In this document: in pieces, positions 1 to 9,044 of the stretch | How the letters are laid out: the number at the start of each line of letters is the position of its first letter | Numbering within the stretch: the first letter of the stretch is position 1 | Source: Oscillospiraceae bacterium | GTDB lineage: Bacteria > Bacillota > Clostridia > Oscillospirales > JAAYXM01 | Length of the DNA: 64,000 nucleotides | Direction: 5' to 3' | NCBI GenBank assembly: GCA_015068085.1 | Contig: SVLF01000003.1 | Coordinates: 19,467 to 83,466 of the forward strand | Program-made: the position numbers and the translations under genes | The notes under the pieces: generated by a model | Told to the model about the DNA's origin: nothing | The model's input: the letters and a program-made list of their open reading frames with translations, nothing else | The model's database searches: none

Positions 1-1
1 G

Positions 2-94
2 ACGGAAAAAATGAAAACGAATATGGACAGCTTTATCGAGCAGGCGATGGAGCTTCCGGGCGTTATTTCATTCGGGCCTCTTGCAGGACAATAA
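2..94 (+). CDS. C-terminal fragment of a CDS running in from the left edge (...TEKMKTNMDSFIEQAMELPGVISFGPLAGQ*)
   Basis: Open frame 2 from window start to TAA at 92-94, 15 nt before hom; possibly an ACT-domain protein as often found before hom, but too short to assign. Confidence 0.5.
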   Translation, partial: TEKMKTNMDSFIEQAMELPGVISFGPLAGQ

Positions 95-109
95 GAAAGG
101 AGATACATC

Positions 110-1327
110 ATGAAAAAAATTGCTGTTTTAGGTTATGGCACGGTTGGTTCCGGCGTTGTTGACCTCTTTGAAATAAATGCAGCGTCCATTGCCAAAAAGG
201 CAGGGGAGCCGATCGAGGTAAAATACATTGTTGACATCCGCGATTTCTCGCAGGACAAAAACGCGGAGAAGTTTGTAAAGGACTTCGGAGTTATCGAAAA
301 TGACCCGGAGGTATCCGTTGTTGTTGAGACCATCGGAGGTACAAATCCGGCATATGATTTCACAAAGCGTGCGCTTCTCGCCGGGAAAAGCGTTGTAACC
401 TCAAATAAAGAGCTTGTTGCAAAGCATGGCGCGGAATTTCTGCAGATTGCAAAGGAGAAGAATGTAAACTATCTCTTTGAAGCATCTGTCGGCGGCGGTA
501 TTCCGGTTCTCCGTCCGATTGCACAGTGCCTTGCCGCAAACGAAATTGACGAGATTTACGGTATTCTCAACGGAACCACAAACTACATCCTCACCCGTAT
601 GATAAAGGCGGGGCTTACGTTTGAAAAGGCACTTTCCGAGGCTCAGGAAATGGGCTATGCCGAGCGCGATCCGAGCGCGGATATTGAAGGACACGATGCC
701 TGCCGCAAGATTTGTATTCTTGCATCCCTTGCTTTCGGCAGACATATATATCCCGATTATGTCAAGGCTGAGGGAATCACAAAGGTAACGCTTGACGATG
801 TACGCCTTGCAGGAAAGGCAGATATGGTTATCCGTCTTCTCGGAAGAACAAAGCTTGCGCCGGACGGAAAGGTATTTGCATACGTCGGTCCGCATCTTGT
901 TCCGAAATCATCTCCGATTGCATCTGTTGAGGATGTTTTCAATGGCATCATGGTTCACGGAAATATGGTGGGTGACACCATGTTCTACGGTCCGGGCGCA
1001 GGTAAGTATCCGACAGCAAGCGCAGTTTCTGCAGACGTTATCGACGCAGTTGTTCACGCAGATAAGCGCCGCGATATCGGCTGGGATGATGCAGGGGAGG
1101 AAGCTGTTGCGGATATGTCTGCATTCACTTCAAAATATTATGTCCGCATAGAGGGCGAAAGCGCACGAAGCGCCGCAACCCAGAGCTTCAAGGACATTGA
1201 GTTTATCGACGATAGCCACGCTACTGCATTTATAACAGCAGAGATGTCAGAGGCAGAGTTTGAAAGAAAGCTTGCCGCGCTTTCTGAAAGAAGCGAAGTT
1301 TTGTCACGTATGCGCGTGTTGTATTAA
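110..1327 (+). CDS. hom: Homoserine dehydrogenase
   Basis: 405 aa; N-terminal GYGTVGSGV nucleotide-binding motif, GGGIPVLRP and LNGTTNYIL motifs typical of homoserine dehydrogenase; RBS aaggagat. Confidence 0.95.
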   Translation: MKKIAVLGYGTVGSGVVDLFEINAASIAKKAGEPIEVKYIVDIRDFSQDKNAEKFVKDFGVIENDPEVSVVVETIGGTNPAYDFTKRALLAGKSVVTSNKELVAKHGAEFLQIAKEKNVNYLFEASVGGGIPVLRPIAQCLAANEIDEIYGILNGTTNYILTRMIKAGLTFEKALSEAQEMGYAERDPSADIEGHDACRKICILASLAFGRHIYPDYVKAEGITKVTLDDVRLAGKADMVIRLLGRTKLAPDGKVFAYVGPHLVPKSSPIASVEDVFNGIMVHGNMVGDTMFYGPGAGKYPTASAVSADVIDAVVHADKRRDIGWDDAGEEAVADMSAFTSKYYVRIEGESARSAATQSFKDIEFIDDSHATAFITAEMSEAEFERKLAALSERSEVLSRMRVLY

Positions 1328-1364
1328 TATAATATAAAAGAAATCCTGAAAGGAAGAGGTATAA

Positions 1365-2567
1365 ATGAGTCTTATAGTACAGAAATTCGGCGGCTCATCG
1401 GTCGCTGATACCGAGCGCTTGTTCAACGTTGCGGATATCGTAACAAGCACATATGCGCGCGGAGATGATGTTGTTGTTGTCGTCTCGGCTCAGGGCGATA
1501 CGACGGACGACCTCATCGAAAAGGCAAGAGAGATAAATCCCAATCCGTCAAAGCGTGAGATGGATGTTCTTCTTGCAAACGGCGAGCAGATTTCAATTTC
1601 CCTGCTTGCAATGGCAATCGAAAAGCTTGGATATCCCGTTATCTCCCTCACCGGCTGGCAGGCAGGTATCCATACGGGTATGAACTACGGCGCGGCACGT
1701 ATCAAAAAAATTGATACCGAGCGCTTAAAGCTTGAGATATCCAAACGCCGCATCGTTATTGTTGCAGGCTTCCAGGGTATCAACCGCTTTGACGACATAA
1801 CAACCCTTGGTCGCGGCGGATCGGACACAACGGCTGTTGCGCTTGCTGCAGCACTGGGCGCTGACCTCTGCCAGATTTACACCGACGTTGACGGTGTTTA
1901 CACTGCAGACCCGAGAAAGATTCCGACGGCAAAGAAGCTTGATGAAATTACTTATGACGAAATGCTTGAGCTTGCATCCCTCGGTGCACAGGTTCTTCAC
2001 AACCGCTCTGTTGAGATGGGCAAGCGCTTCAATGTTGATATGGAGGTTATCTCCAGCTTTACCCGTAACCCGGGCACAAAAATTAAGGAGGCACACAAAG
2101 TGGAAAAAATGAATGTTAGCGGCGTTGCACGTGATATGGATGTAGCGCAGATCTCTCTCGTAAATATGGCAGATGCTCCGGGCATCGCATACAAGGTATT
2201 TTCAACTCTCGCAAACAAGGGCGTAAATGTTGATATCATCCTTCAGTCAACAGGCAGAAACGATGCAAAGGATATCGCTTTCACCGTTCCCAGCTCTTCA
2301 ATAGAGCTCGCAAAGAAGGTTCTCGAAGAGAACAAGGCAAGCATCGGCTTTGAGGATATTAAGGTTCGCGAAGACCTCTGCAAGCTCTCTATCGTCGGCG
2401 CAGGTATGGTAAACAACCCCGGCGTTGCTGCAATGATGTTTGAGGCACTTGCTGCTGCAAACGTAAACATTGATATGATTTCCACAAGCGAAATCAAGGT
2501 TTCCGTTCTCATTGCAAAGGACGATTCCGAGCGTGCAATGCGTGCAGTTCACGACAAGTTCTTTTAA
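1365..2567 (+). CDS. lysC: Aspartate kinase with C-terminal ACT domains
   Basis: 400 aa; VQKFGGSSVAD, LGRGGSDTTAVALAAAL, two ACT-like repeats; follows hom. Confidence 0.95.
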   Translation: MSLIVQKFGGSSVADTERLFNVADIVTSTYARGDDVVVVVSAQGDTTDDLIEKAREINPNPSKREMDVLLANGEQISISLLAMAIEKLGYPVISLTGWQAGIHTGMNYGAARIKKIDTERLKLEISKRRIVIVAGFQGINRFDDITTLGRGGSDTTAVALAAALGADLCQIYTDVDGVYTADPRKIPTAKKLDEITYDEMLELASLGAQVLHNRSVEMGKRFNVDMEVISSFTRNPGTKIKEAHKVEKMNVSGVARDMDVAQISLVNMADAPGIAYKVFSTLANKGVNVDIILQSTGRNDAKDIAFTVPSSSIELAKKVLEENKASIGFEDIKVREDLCKLSIVGAGMVNNPGVAAMMFEALAAANVNIDMISTSEIKVSVLIAKDDSERAMRAVHDKFF

Positions 2568-2584
2568 TAGGTAAGAAAAACAAT

Positions 2585-2625
2585 CATCCCGTGTGCGTGA
2601 TTTTTCGCACACGGGATGTAATTTT
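2585..2625 (+). terminator. Terminator hairpin after lysC
   Basis: CATCCCGTGTGCG-tgattttt-CGCACACGGGATG perfect 13-bp stem, followed by taatttta. Confidence 0.7.
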
Positions 2626-2663
2626 ATGCCTGAATACTTTTTCGCCTGATGCGATAGCACCTT

Positions 2664-3443
2664 TCAAGATATTACGCTCGATGCTTTTATAAGAGCACAG
2701 AGCGTTTTTGCATCTTCTGCAAGGATATCTTCGGTGTAGTTCCGCACATATTCAATCAACGCAAGATGTTCAGTGTCATCACCTTTTAATATATCAAATC
2801 GTTCTTTCCACTTTTCAAAGCCGTCGGAGAGCGGGAGCATTTCGCGTCCGCCATCAAAAACGCGGTACTGATAAACGTGAATGTTTGTGAGCTTGCCCGA
2901 GGCGTGTATTGCAGAAAGAGACGGCAAATGTGCGCTTTCAGGAAGATTTAAAATCTCCTGCCAATATGTACAGAAATTTTCTTCATCAACCTCGCGCAGA
3001 AAGCGAAGCTGGCTTTCTGCGCAGTCGGTAAGTCCGCCGTCGTGGCACTCAACGGACAATTTTATGCCAAGCTCTGCGGCGCGGCGGCTTGCATCCTTTG
3101 CTTCTTCGACAAACGCGCGGCGTTCCTCCGACGTCATATCACACGACGGCTTGCCATTACCTGCCCAGATGCGCATATCCCGCGCACCGAGAGCTGAACA
3201 CGTTTCCAGATGCGGGGTAATATCTTCGCCTGTTCCGAGATGAAAGATTGATCCGTAGGTGGAGATAAGCCCGGCATCACGTGTCATTTTTCCGACTTCT
3301 TCGGCTGTCCTGACGTCACCTGCCGGAACGTGGACACTGCCAATCCATTCAATTGCTGAAAGTCCGACTTTTTTTGCAAGCTCAATAACTTCTTCCGGTG
3401 CTTTTGGCTTAAAGCAAACCGAACACAAACCTGCTTTTATCAT
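2664..3443 (-). CDS. Sugar phosphate isomerase/epimerase-like TIM-barrel protein
   Basis: 259 aa; xylose-isomerase-like TIM barrel style (GLSAIEWIGSVHVPAGD, KLSVECHDGGLTDC, TNIHVYQY). Confidence 0.75.
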   Translation of the reverse strand: MIKAGLCSVCFKPKAPEEVIELAKKVGLSAIEWIGSVHVPAGDVRTAEEVGKMTRDAGLISTYGSIFHLGTGEDITPHLETCSALGARDMRIWAGNGKPSCDMTSEERRAFVEEAKDASRRAAELGIKLSVECHDGGLTDCAESQLRFLREVDEENFCTYWQEILNLPESAHLPSLSAIHASGKLTNIHVYQYRVFDGGREMLPLSDGFEKWKERFDILKGDDTEHLALIEYVRNYTEDILAEDAKTLCALIKASSVIS

Positions 3444-4771
3444 AGTATGACCTCCACATTGTTATCTGTGTATTTAATGCGTTTCCCTGTGCAGTTAAAG
3501 CGCTCGAGATACTCAAAATATTCTTCTTTGGAAGAAAAACGCGGTTTGAAAGCATTTATAATTTCAGTAGCTCGCGCAGCGTTGTTTTCGAGAAGTAACG
3601 CCAACATCTGCATCTGCCATTTTGCCGAACCGATGCAAGCGGTCTCCTTGTCAGATATTTCAAAATTCGTGCCGTGCAGAAGCCCTGATGCACCGGGAAT
3701 TGACGGCTCCATAACCGGCATAAGGCACGAAAGGTCGCCGAGGTCCGAGCTTGCTGTGCAGAAGCTTTCGTCTCTGTAAAATTCAAACCCCAGCCCTTCT
3801 GCAGCTTTCTCCGCAATATCCGCCATACCGTCGGCGGTCAGAAGTGGAGCATACCCCGGGGTATTTTCAATCTCAATATTCGCACCGAGTGAGAGTGCCG
3901 CGCCGATAAGTGCGCGGTTTACTTTTTTGTTCGCATTGTCAATTCCGTCGAAGGATGCGCCGCGCACTGAGCTTTCAATAACGACCTTATCCGGAATTGC
4001 GTTTACCGCATTTCCTCCGTTCGTGATTATCGGATGGACGCGTATTACGTCTTCTTCGCGAAAGGTTTCGCGTACCGCATTTATCGCATTCAAACCAAGA
4101 TTTGCGGCATACAGCGCGTTTACTCCGTTCCACGGCGCGCCTCCAGCATGGGCGGAAACACCGCGATATGTAATCTTTTGCGTAATGAAGCCGACGGAAC
4201 CGGGGGTGATTGATGCGCGTTTATCCGATGTTATGTGAACCATAAACGCCATATCAACGCCGTCGAAATATCCGCGGTGCAAAAACTCCGGCTTTCCGCC
4301 CATGTGAGTAATCACTCCGCGCCTGATAAGCTCTGCGCGGAAATCGCGCTCGATAAGCTCCTCTGCCGGTACTGCGCATAGACGAACTTTTCCACAAAGC
4401 CTGTCGGTAACCCCTGGCTCACGGAGCGCTGCCGCGATGCCGAGAAGCGCGGCGCACTGCGCATTGTGCCCGCAACAGTGAACAACGCCGCTATCGTTTG
4501 CTTCGTTATGTCCCGGGCAGATAAGTGCATCCATTTCCCCGAAAATAAGAATTTCAGGTCCCGGACGTCCGGTGTCAAGCACCGTATAAAAGCCGGGAAT
4601 ATCGTCTGCGCGGTGTAGGGAATATCCAAGCGCTTCAAAAGCATTTTCCAGATACGCCGAGGTTTTCACCTCACGGTATCCGGTTTCGGGATTTTGCCAT
4701 ATATATTCGTTTGTTTTAAGTATCAGATCACGTTTTTTTTCAACCGCATCTATGTATATTGAGTTCATCAT
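3440..4771 (-). CDS. M20-family amidohydrolase/peptidase (AbgB-like)
   Basis: Start chosen at MMNSIYIDAV (ATG 4771); GEMDALICPGHNEAN, HCCGHNAQCAALLG, SAHAGGAPWNGVNAL motifs; stop overlaps start of the next gene by 4 nt. Confidence 0.85.
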   Translation of the reverse strand: MMNSIYIDAVEKKRDLILKTNEYIWQNPETGYREVKTSAYLENAFEALGYSLHRADDIPGFYTVLDTGRPGPEILIFGEMDALICPGHNEANDSGVVHCCGHNAQCAALLGIAAALREPGVTDRLCGKVRLCAVPAEELIERDFRAELIRRGVITHMGGKPEFLHRGYFDGVDMAFMVHITSDKRASITPGSVGFITQKITYRGVSAHAGGAPWNGVNALYAANLGLNAINAVRETFREEDVIRVHPIITNGGNAVNAIPDKVVIESSVRGASFDGIDNANKKVNRALIGAALSLGANIEIENTPGYAPLLTADGMADIAEKAAEGLGFEFYRDESFCTASSDLGDLSCLMPVMEPSIPGASGLLHGTNFEISDKETACIGSAKWQMQMLALLLENNAARATEIINAFKPRFSSKEEYFEYLERFNCTGKRIKYTDNNVEVIL

Positions 4772-4795
4772 GTAAGCACCCCGTTTCTTAAGAAC

Positions 4796-4824
4796 AGTAT
4801 AGCACACGTTTCTCAAAAATGCAA
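4796..4824 (-). promoter_or_regulatory. Sigma-A-type promoter for the M20 gene
   Basis: On - strand TTGCAT-N17-TATACT ending about 25 nt before the M20 start. Confidence 0.6.
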
Positions 4825-4841
4825 TTTCTCACATAAGCAAT

Positions 4842-4890
4842 AAAAATTCCGAGTAAAGCCTTAGAAAAGGCTTGTCTTGCGGGATTTTTT
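4842..4890. terminator. Bidirectional bipartite terminator-like hairpin
   Basis: AAAAATTCCG...AAGCC-ttagaaaa-GGCTT...CGGGATTTTTT; T-tract in both directions. Confidence 0.5.
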
Positions 4891-4910
4891 CGTCCGTATG
4901 CATTTTCAAA

Positions 4911-4976
4911 ATGTCAAAAAAGTGTTAAAGCATGTCACAAAAGTGCAAAGACATTTTGTTACATAAGTGTTAAACT
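4911..4976 (+). promoter_or_regulatory. Tandem 21-bp direct repeat (AraC-type operator, site A) plus candidate -10
   Basis: ATGTCAAAAAAGTGTTAAAGC (4911-4931) / ATGTCACAAAAGTGCAAAGAC (4932-4952), then TAAACT at 4971-4976. Confidence 0.6.
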
Positions 4977-5051
4977 AAAGGCAAGATGGATCAGAAGACG
5001 TTTTTTACATGCTGGCAGCAAAGTTTTAAGATTCGGAAGGAGAAAAAAGAA

Positions 5052-6059
5052 ATGGTAAAGATAGACGGAAATCGTTGTCATGAGGTGCTTATTGACAAGA
5101 TGAAACCGGAACTCAGTTTTGACCCGTCAAAAGACTATGGAGCATGGCGCGAAAAGGTGCGTGAAAAGCTTTTGGAGCTTCTTGGAATGGAAAGAATTGA
5201 AGCAAATGCATGTGAGTTAAAAATGCAGATAGAGCGGGATGAACAAAAGGACGGCTACCGTCTTATCAGATTTGTTTTTGAAAGTGAACCGTCGGCTCAT
5301 GTTCCGTGTTATGTTCTCATTCCTGATACAAAAAAGGAAAAGTATCCGCTTGCAATATGCCTGCAAGGACATACTACCGGTTTTCACAACTCCATCGGTG
5401 AAAAGCTTACGGAAGATTCAAAAATCCCGCCGCGTCATCACGCGATGGGGCTTCAGGCGGTCGAGCGGGGATTTATGGCACTGTGCATAGAACAGCGCGC
5501 AATGGGAGAGAGAAAACCTAAGGATACGCTTCACAACTGCGGCTTTGCGGCATATAACGCGTTTCAGCTTGGCAGAACGATTATAGGCGAACGCATCTGG
5601 GATGTACGCTGTGCAATAGATCTTATGGCGAATTTTCCGCAGTGTGATCTGGACAAGATTCTTGTCACAGGATGCTCTGGTGGTGGAACAGCTGCGTTTT
5701 ATGCAGGTTGCTATGATGAGCGCATAAAGCTGTGCGCACCCGGATATGCCTTCTGCACATTCCGCGATTCAATTCTGGATATTCTTCACTGTCCGTGTAA
5801 CTGTATTCCGAATGCCTTCCGTTTCTTTGAGATGGCAGATCTCTCGTGCCTTATTGCTCCGCGTCCCCTTGTTTCTATTGCAGGGCAGAAGGATCCGATT
5901 TTTCCGATAGAAGGATCAAAGCGAGCCATTGAAACCGCAAAGCGCATATATGAAGTGGCAGGCGCACTGGGAAAGGCAAATCTGTATATTTCTCCCGGAG
6001 AACATTTGTGGTATGAGGATATAGCATGGGAAGGCATTATTGAGAACCTTCCATGGTAA
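5052..6059 (+). CDS. Alpha/beta hydrolase (acetyl-xylan-esterase / dienelactone-hydrolase-like), no signal peptide
   Basis: Start chosen at ATG 5052 after aaggagaaaaaagaa; GCSGGGTAAFYAG nucleophile elbow, APRPLVSIAGQKDPIFP acid loop, EHLWY His. Confidence 0.75.
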   Translation: MVKIDGNRCHEVLIDKMKPELSFDPSKDYGAWREKVREKLLELLGMERIEANACELKMQIERDEQKDGYRLIRFVFESEPSAHVPCYVLIPDTKKEKYPLAICLQGHTTGFHNSIGEKLTEDSKIPPRHHAMGLQAVERGFMALCIEQRAMGERKPKDTLHNCGFAAYNAFQLGRTIIGERIWDVRCAIDLMANFPQCDLDKILVTGCSGGGTAAFYAGCYDERIKLCAPGYAFCTFRDSILDILHCPCNCIPNAFRFFEMADLSCLIAPRPLVSIAGQKDPIFPIEGSKRAIETAKRIYEVAGALGKANLYISPGEHLWYEDIAWEGIIENLPW

Positions 6060-6077
6060 AAACACAGGACAGAAAGA

Positions 6078-8867
6078 GTGATAGGTTTGAAATATAAAGC
6101 ATATTCTCTTGACGGAACGTGGGAGATGGCATATAAAGAAGAAAAATACACTGGGAAAGAATGTCCGTGGGGAAACGCAAAGCTTAACCTGAGTGAATTT
6201 TCGGGTATTGTGCGAAGTGCGGTTCCGGGATATTGGGAGGACATGACGGAAAGCTTTTCGAAAGCGCCGTTCTTCTCGCATTTGAGAATCAACCCACAGT
6301 ACGGCATACAGAGATATCCGATATTCGGTGATCCGCCGGATATGGCATTGCCAAATATAAGCGGGAATTTCTTTTACAGAAGAACATTTTTCTATGATGC
6401 GAAAAAATTGCCCGCCGTGATACATTTTGAAGGAGTTCAGAACTCCGTGTCATTGTGGATAAACGGCGAATATATAACCCGTCATGAAGGGTATAGCACT
6501 CCGTTTGATATTAGGCTTCCCGAAGGTGTACTCAAAGAAGGGGAAAACACGATAGAGCTTTCTGTATCCAACCACCGTCTGAGTGGCTATGCGGAAGAAC
6601 CGGTTTCGGGGCTTACTTCGCGTGCTGCAAATGAGTGTACGGGTGGAATAACGGGTAGTGTGGAGCTTCGTGCATATATGGGGGCACTCCGTGACGTCGC
6701 GCTTTTTGTGTCGGATGACTGTGAGAAGATAACCGCAGAAATTTTTGTGGAAGGCGAAAGTTCATTCGCATGGAGCGTGTGTGACGGTGAAAAGGTGATG
6801 AAAAGCGGAAAAACGACAGAAAAAAGCTTTTGCTTTGATACAGCAGACCTCGCACGCTGGAGCCCGGAAAAACCGAAGCTTTACACGCTCTGCATCAATG
6901 ACGGAAAAGCAAGCCTGCAACATGTTTTTGGTGTGCGCCGCCTTCTTGCAGACGGAACGCATTTTTCGCTCAACGGAAGACCGTATTATCTGCGCGGGAT
7001 ATGCGAACATTGCTATTTTCCGGATACTGTTCATCCGAATCATGATAAAAAGTATTATCGCAGTATCATAAAGGAGATTAAAAAGCTTGGGTTTAATTTT
7101 ATCCGCTTTCACACATATGTTCCCGAAGAAGAATATATGCAGGCGGCAGATGAGCTTGGCATGCTTGTACACATAGAATGTCCGAATAATACAACTGTTT
7201 CCGAGTGGAAGGAAATAGTCAGCTTTTGTCGCCGTCATAGCTGTGCTGTGATATATTGCTGCGGTAATGAGCTTCAGATGGATGATGATTTTATTGAATA
7301 TCTTTCTGAATGTGCAGACGTTGTTCACAAAAACACAGATGCGATGTTCTCTCCGATGAACGCAATGCGCGGGCTTGAATATTTCTTTGTAGAACCGGAA
7401 CAGAACAGAGAACTTGTAACAACGCCGTTTTTGCATCATCCGCGCAGGTTCCGGCGAGTGGGCGAGTTCTCGGATATGTTCTCAAGCTATGCTACAGAGC
7501 AACACAGCTATGAATCGCTTCGGTGTGACCCTGCAGAGCTTGATGCAAGAAGCCCTGTCTATGGCAACAAGCCGCGTGTTTCCCACGAAATATGCATAGA
7601 CGGAACGTTTGCGGATTTAAGTGTAAAGGACAGGTATAAGAACACCCGCATCGGAAAAACGGAAATGTTTTCATCAATTGAGAAGCATCTTGAGGAAAAG
7701 GGAGTTCTTGAAAAAGCTCCGCTATATTTTAAAAACTCATCGGAATGGCAACGCAGAGTGCGCAAATACTGTTTTGAATCGGCGCGGAGGAGTGAACATA
7801 TAGCGGGATATGATTTCTTAGGTCCAATTGATACGCACTGGCATACCTTTGGTTATGACGTGGGTATGATGAATGAGTTTTACGAGCTGAAGCCCGGAGA
7901 AACCGTGCGAAATGTCAGAATGTACAACTCGGAAACTATTTTGCTTTCAGATATCGGTAAAAAGCGAAACTTCAAATGCGGAGAAAAGTTCGGATGCAAT
8001 ATTCTCTGCTCATGTTACAGCGAAAAGCCGATAAAAAATGCCCGCCTCACAGTAAGGCTGGCTTCAGAAGATAAGGTATATGTGCGCAAAGATATTGAAG
8101 TAGGTACGGTGTCTAACGGATGTGTTTCTTCTTTGTACAGTTTTTCAGAAGTTCTTCCGCACACAGAAAAGCCGGAAAAGTTTAAGCTTTACGTAACTCT
8201 TGACGGTGATGGGAAATTTGCTGAAAATGAGTGGGAGCTTTATGTTTTCCCAAATGTCGGAAATGCAGAAAAGGGGAATGTGTACGTCGTCGAAAATATA
8301 TGCTTTGAAGAATTTGCTGAAAAGCTTCGCGCCGGAGCGGATATTCTTCTCCTCGATAAAAAGCTTTTCCCGACACTGGAAACTACTTTCCGTATCGCGC
8401 TTGCGGGAAGAACGGGAGGGAATCTCGCAACGGTGGTGTATGACCATCCTGCGCTTGAAGAGCTTCCGCATGAGGGATTCTGCGGATGGCAGTTTGCAGA
8501 TATGCTTGAGGGCGGTTCGGCGGTTACATTTGCAGATAACAGCGTTCCGTTTAACCCGATGATAGAGGTCGTATCAACTCATAAAAACTTTATCCGTCAG
8601 GCGGCAATGTTTGAGTTTAAGGCATATGAGGGAAGAGTGGTATTCTGCGGTCTTGAAATGCGGGATAGCGACCCGGCATCCGTCTGGCTGAAAGAAAGTA
8701 TTCTTAAATATATGAAAAGTGAGCGTTTCTCACCGGAAGATGTGTTCACGGAAGAAATATTTCTTGCACTTAAGAACGGCAAGGCGGAGAGATACCTTGA
8801 AAACACAAACCTTGCCGCGAATCCGAATGATATAACTTCAAAAAGAAAAAGCAAAGAAAAAATATAA
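6078..8867 (+). CDS. Glycoside hydrolase family 2-like protein
   Basis: 929 aa; LDGTWEMAYKEE start, jelly-roll NSVSLWINGEYI..HEGYSTPFDIRL, GVRRLLADGTHFSLNGRPYYLRG, FNFIRFHTYVPEEEYMQAADELGMLVHIE, YCCGNELQ; no signal peptide. GTG start (TTG 6087 is an alternative). Confidence 0.85.
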   Translation: MIGLKYKAYSLDGTWEMAYKEEKYTGKECPWGNAKLNLSEFSGIVRSAVPGYWEDMTESFSKAPFFSHLRINPQYGIQRYPIFGDPPDMALPNISGNFFYRRTFFYDAKKLPAVIHFEGVQNSVSLWINGEYITRHEGYSTPFDIRLPEGVLKEGENTIELSVSNHRLSGYAEEPVSGLTSRAANECTGGITGSVELRAYMGALRDVALFVSDDCEKITAEIFVEGESSFAWSVCDGEKVMKSGKTTEKSFCFDTADLARWSPEKPKLYTLCINDGKASLQHVFGVRRLLADGTHFSLNGRPYYLRGICEHCYFPDTVHPNHDKKYYRSIIKEIKKLGFNFIRFHTYVPEEEYMQAADELGMLVHIECPNNTTVSEWKEIVSFCRRHSCAVIYCCGNELQMDDDFIEYLSECADVVHKNTDAMFSPMNAMRGLEYFFVEPEQNRELVTTPFLHHPRRFRRVGEFSDMFSSYATEQHSYESLRCDPAELDARSPVYGNKPRVSHEICIDGTFADLSVKDRYKNTRIGKTEMFSSIEKHLEEKGVLEKAPLYFKNSSEWQRRVRKYCFESARRSEHIAGYDFLGPIDTHWHTFGYDVGMMNEFYELKPGETVRNVRMYNSETILLSDIGKKRNFKCGEKFGCNILCSCYSEKPIKNARLTVRLASEDKVYVRKDIEVGTVSNGCVSSLYSFSEVLPHTEKPEKFKLYVTLDGDGKFAENEWELYVFPNVGNAEKGNVYVVENICFEEFAEKLRAGADILLLDKKLFPTLETTFRIALAGRTGGNLATVVYDHPALEELPHEGFCGWQFADMLEGGSAVTFADNSVPFNPMIEVVSTHKNFIRQAAMFEFKAYEGRVVFCGLEMRDSDPASVWLKESILKYMKSERFSPEDVFTEEIFLALKNGKAERYLENTNLAANPNDITSKRKSKEKI

Positions 8868-8889
8868 TATGCAGAAAAGTGTTTTGGCA

Positions 8890-8958
8890 ATGTCACTGCG
8901 GTGAAAAAATGTGTCGCAAAACTGCAAAGACTTTTTAACACTTTTGTAATAGTATATT
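8890..8958 (+). promoter_or_regulatory. Tandem 21-bp direct repeat (AraC-type operator, site B) plus candidate -10
   Basis: ATGTCACTGCGGTGAAAAAAT (8890-8910) / GTGTCGCAAAACTGCAAAGAC (8911-8931), then TATATT at 8953-8958. Confidence 0.6.
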
Positions 8959-9044
8959 ATTGTATAAAAATCATAAAACGGCACTTTTGTGCCCGCAAAT
9001 ATATGTTTTTTATGCTGATTATATAAAAAAGGAGCAATGTGAAA

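Noticed and set aside
2881-3243. Antisense ORF opposite the TIM-barrel gene
   Set aside because: Shadow frame of a supported gene, no RBS or homology feel
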